Assembly (NCBI GenBank): GCA_045534095.1
Contig: JAZSJA010000129.1
Coordinates: forward strand, 1 to 5,500
Reading direction: 5' to 3'
Source: UMGS1279 sp045534095
GTDB lineage: Bacteria; Bacillota; Clostridia; Oscillospirales; Acutalibacteraceae
DNA: 5,500 nt
Below are positions 4,112-5,500 of this stretch, piece by piece. Positions within the stretch are counted from its first letter, which is position 1. Every line of letters begins with the position of its first letter. The notes under the pieces were generated by a model, which worked only from the letters and a program-made list of their open reading frames with translations, ran no database searches and was not told the origin of the DNA. A program made the translations under genes and the position numbers.

Positions 4112-5500
4112 TTATTTTTCAACAACTAACAGAACGCCTTCTGGACCTATTCGTTTTTCCGGTTCTGTCAACATATTTTCTGCAATACATTTTTCAATCA
4201 AATCATTCAAAACATTTATTCCCGCCACCAATAGATTATATGATTTATATTCATTTAGAAGGTGCTTTTGAATATGCGACACCATATAATCATACAACTC
4301 TACAGCAATTTGATTGCATATATCTTCAACAGAATCATAATATCCGCGAAGAAGATTCCGATATTTCTCCCACTCCTTAAACTCAATAGTGATTATTCGT
4401 GGTTCTAAAATATCTCCCACTTTTCGCAAGAATCCACATTCGATTGCTTTGGCCGCAATTTCCTTTTGATTCTCAGTCAAATCACTTACAGACAGCCCAC
4501 CGATCGCTTTTAGTGTAATACTCATTAGTTCATCGTTTGTTATGTCCTGACCAGCATAAAAATGTCTGTCAATTCTTTTGCCATAGATATTGCGAATAAA
4601 GACATAAGAAAAACCACAAAAGTTTCTGGTCTCATTTCCATCACAACCATAAAACCTACCGCCATACGGCGCACCGTCTTGAGCAGCTACAGCAACAGTC
4701 GTGAAATTACGTTCAGGCATTTTAATATCATTAAAGAATTTTTCTTGGAGTATATCATCGACACGCTCTTTAATGAACCATACAGATTCGTTTATCAAAG
4801 ACCAAAGAATAAATCTCAAGTCTGTTTGTGGACTCAAATATGGGAAACTCAAAAAGCTTTCTTTCGTTTCATTCAAATGCTTTTTTAACTTTTCGGACAG
4901 TTCGTCCAAATGTTTGGTATATATTTCTCCAACTTCATCAAACTCATTGTTATCAACAATAATTACATTGGCTATATACTTTTCTCCTTCTTTCCGAAGA
5001 AGACCATAACTACCGTTTTCACCCTTTATTTGAATATCAAGTTCATCCTCAATATAAGGCATAGGAACACATAATTCTTCTGATAACTCTTTCGCACTCT
5101 TGGCCTTATCTTTACACGCATAAACAATATTTTGGGATAAAATACGCTCTGCTTTTGTTCGTGGGTCATTCCCACGGGGATTACCTGTGCCTATAAATGC
5201 CAAAGAGACAGGCTTTAAAGATAACTTTCTATTACTCATATTTTCTACCTCTTTTCTGACTGTATTGCGTGCGGAAAACAAACGTTGTTTTACTGTTGTT
5301 TCGTTGATGCCGAGTTTTAAGGCAATGTCCTTAATTTTCATCTCGTCAAGGTAGTACAGCACCATAACCTCTCGGTATGCTTTGGATAGAAATGAAATCT
5401 CTGCAAAGATTTTCTTTATCTGTTCCTGCTCGGCGGCTTCTTCAATAAAAGTATCAATTTCATTTTCTTTTGCCGCTAACAACGAATCACCGTTTTCTAT
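4112..5500 (-). CDS. ECF-type sigma factor with long C-terminal extension (5' partial)
   Basis: The frame is open to the right edge, so the true start and sigma region 2 lie outside; 462 residues are visible. Numbering from the first visible codon, residues 31-84 are sigma region 4, with a -35-reading helix-turn-helix (MKIKDIALKLGINETTVKQR) followed by the usual ARNTVRKE helix. Region 4 normally ends an ECF sigma factor, but here about 375 more residues follow. They comprise a SLKP...GTGNPRGNDP linker (94-113), a probable second winged helix (133-183, SAKELSEELCVP then a GLLRKEGEKYI wing), a charged helix (193-214), a Gly/Cys-containing segment (272-297, PYGGRFYGCDG), and a mostly helical C-terminus. 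No membrane segment is evident. The extension is probably a regulatory or ligand-sensing module controlling promoter recognition. No anti-sigma gene is visible downstream, which fits control in cis. The target promoters are unknown. Confidence 0.85.
   Translation of the reverse strand: MENGDSLLAAKENEIDTFIEEAAEQEQIKKIFAEISFLSKAYREVMVLYYLDEMKIKDIALKLGINETTVKQRLFSARNTVRKEVENMSNRKLSLKPVSLAFIGTGNPRGNDPRTKAERILSQNIVYACKDKAKSAKELSEELCVPMPYIEDELDIQIKGENGSYGLLRKEGEKYIANVIIVDNNEFDEVGEIYTKHLDELSEKLKKHLNETKESFLSFPYLSPQTDLRFILWSLINESVWFIKERVDDILQEKFFNDIKMPERNFTTVAVAAQDGAPYGGRFYGCDGNETRNFCGFSYVFIRNIYGKRIDRHFYAGQDITNDELMSITLKAIGGLSVSDLTENQKEIAAKAIECGFLRKVGDILEPRIITIEFKEWEKYRNLLRGYYDSVEDICNQIAVELYDYMVSHIQKHLLNEYKSYNLLVAGINVLNDLIEKCIAENMLTEPEKRIGPEGVLLVVEK
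5237..5252 (-). promoter_or_regulatory. Internal ribosome binding site and ATG inside the sigma gene
   Basis: On the minus strand AGAGG (5252-5248) lies 8 nt before an in-frame ATG (5239-5237), exactly where sigma region 4 ends and the C-terminal extension begins (Met at visible residue 88). Translation from here would yield a separate protein of about 375 residues. The bases also encode Lys-Glu-Val of the region 4 tail, so the match may be coincidental. Confidence 0.4.

Noticed and set aside
4562..5009. Plus-strand frames of about 100 aa opposite the sigma factor
   Set aside because: They are antisense shadows of a clear coding sequence, with no ribosome binding sites and low-complexity Ser/Phe-rich translations.
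5480..5482. TTG at 5482 as the start of the sigma factor gene
   Set aside because: The frame remains open to the window edge, no Shine-Dalgarno site precedes the TTG, and sigma region 2 would be missing, so the gene is better read as 5' partial.

Overview
The window looks like chromosomal DNA of a low-GC Gram-positive gut-type Clostridia (Oscillospirales/Ruminococcaceae-like). This rests on the AT-rich intergenic DNA, strong Shine-Dalgarno sites, textbook sigma-A promoters with extended -10 boxes, U-tailed hairpin terminators, and a sigma factor of clostridial flavour. The organism call is inference; no marker gene is present.

Layout. Bases 1-330 hold no confident gene. There is a GC-rich edge (1-60), a perfect 16-bp hairpin (69-106), an array of five 13-bp direct repeats spaced 18-21 bp (181-272), and a strong promoter (272-300). 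The promoter drives a 208-aa cytosolic protein of unknown function (331-957). Bases 958-1238 hold a nest of mutually exclusive hairpins, a strong terminator and the promoter of the next gene. Bases 1239-3701 encode the centrepiece: an 820-aa protein joining an N-terminal xylose-isomerase-like (AP endonuclease 2 family) TIM barrel to a MYORG-like glycoside hydrolase family 31 (GH31) enzyme in one frame. It has no signal peptide, so it should act on an imported glycoside in the cytoplasm.

Bases 3702-4111 are intergenic but dense with signals. A terminator usable in both directions ends the GH31 gene. Converging on it from the right is a perfect consensus minus-strand promoter (TTGACA-17-TATAAT) that would make a roughly 140-nt structured RNA ending at the same terminator. 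Behind that promoter lie three exactly 10-bp-phased repeats, a pair of 20-bp repeats 32 bp apart, and a hairpin just past the stop of the leftward gene. Bases 4112-5500 (minus strand, 5' end outside the window) encode an ECF-type sigma factor with region 4 followed by a C-terminal extension of about 375 residues. An internal ATG with its own Shine-Dalgarno site lies at the start of that extension.

How the parts relate. The two rightward genes each have a promoter and are separated by a terminator, so they look like single-gene transcription units rather than an operon. The sigma gene and the putative small RNA read leftward and converge on the glycoside hydrolase. A regulatory link between the sigma factor, the small RNA and the fusion enzyme is possible from position but is not shown by the sequence.
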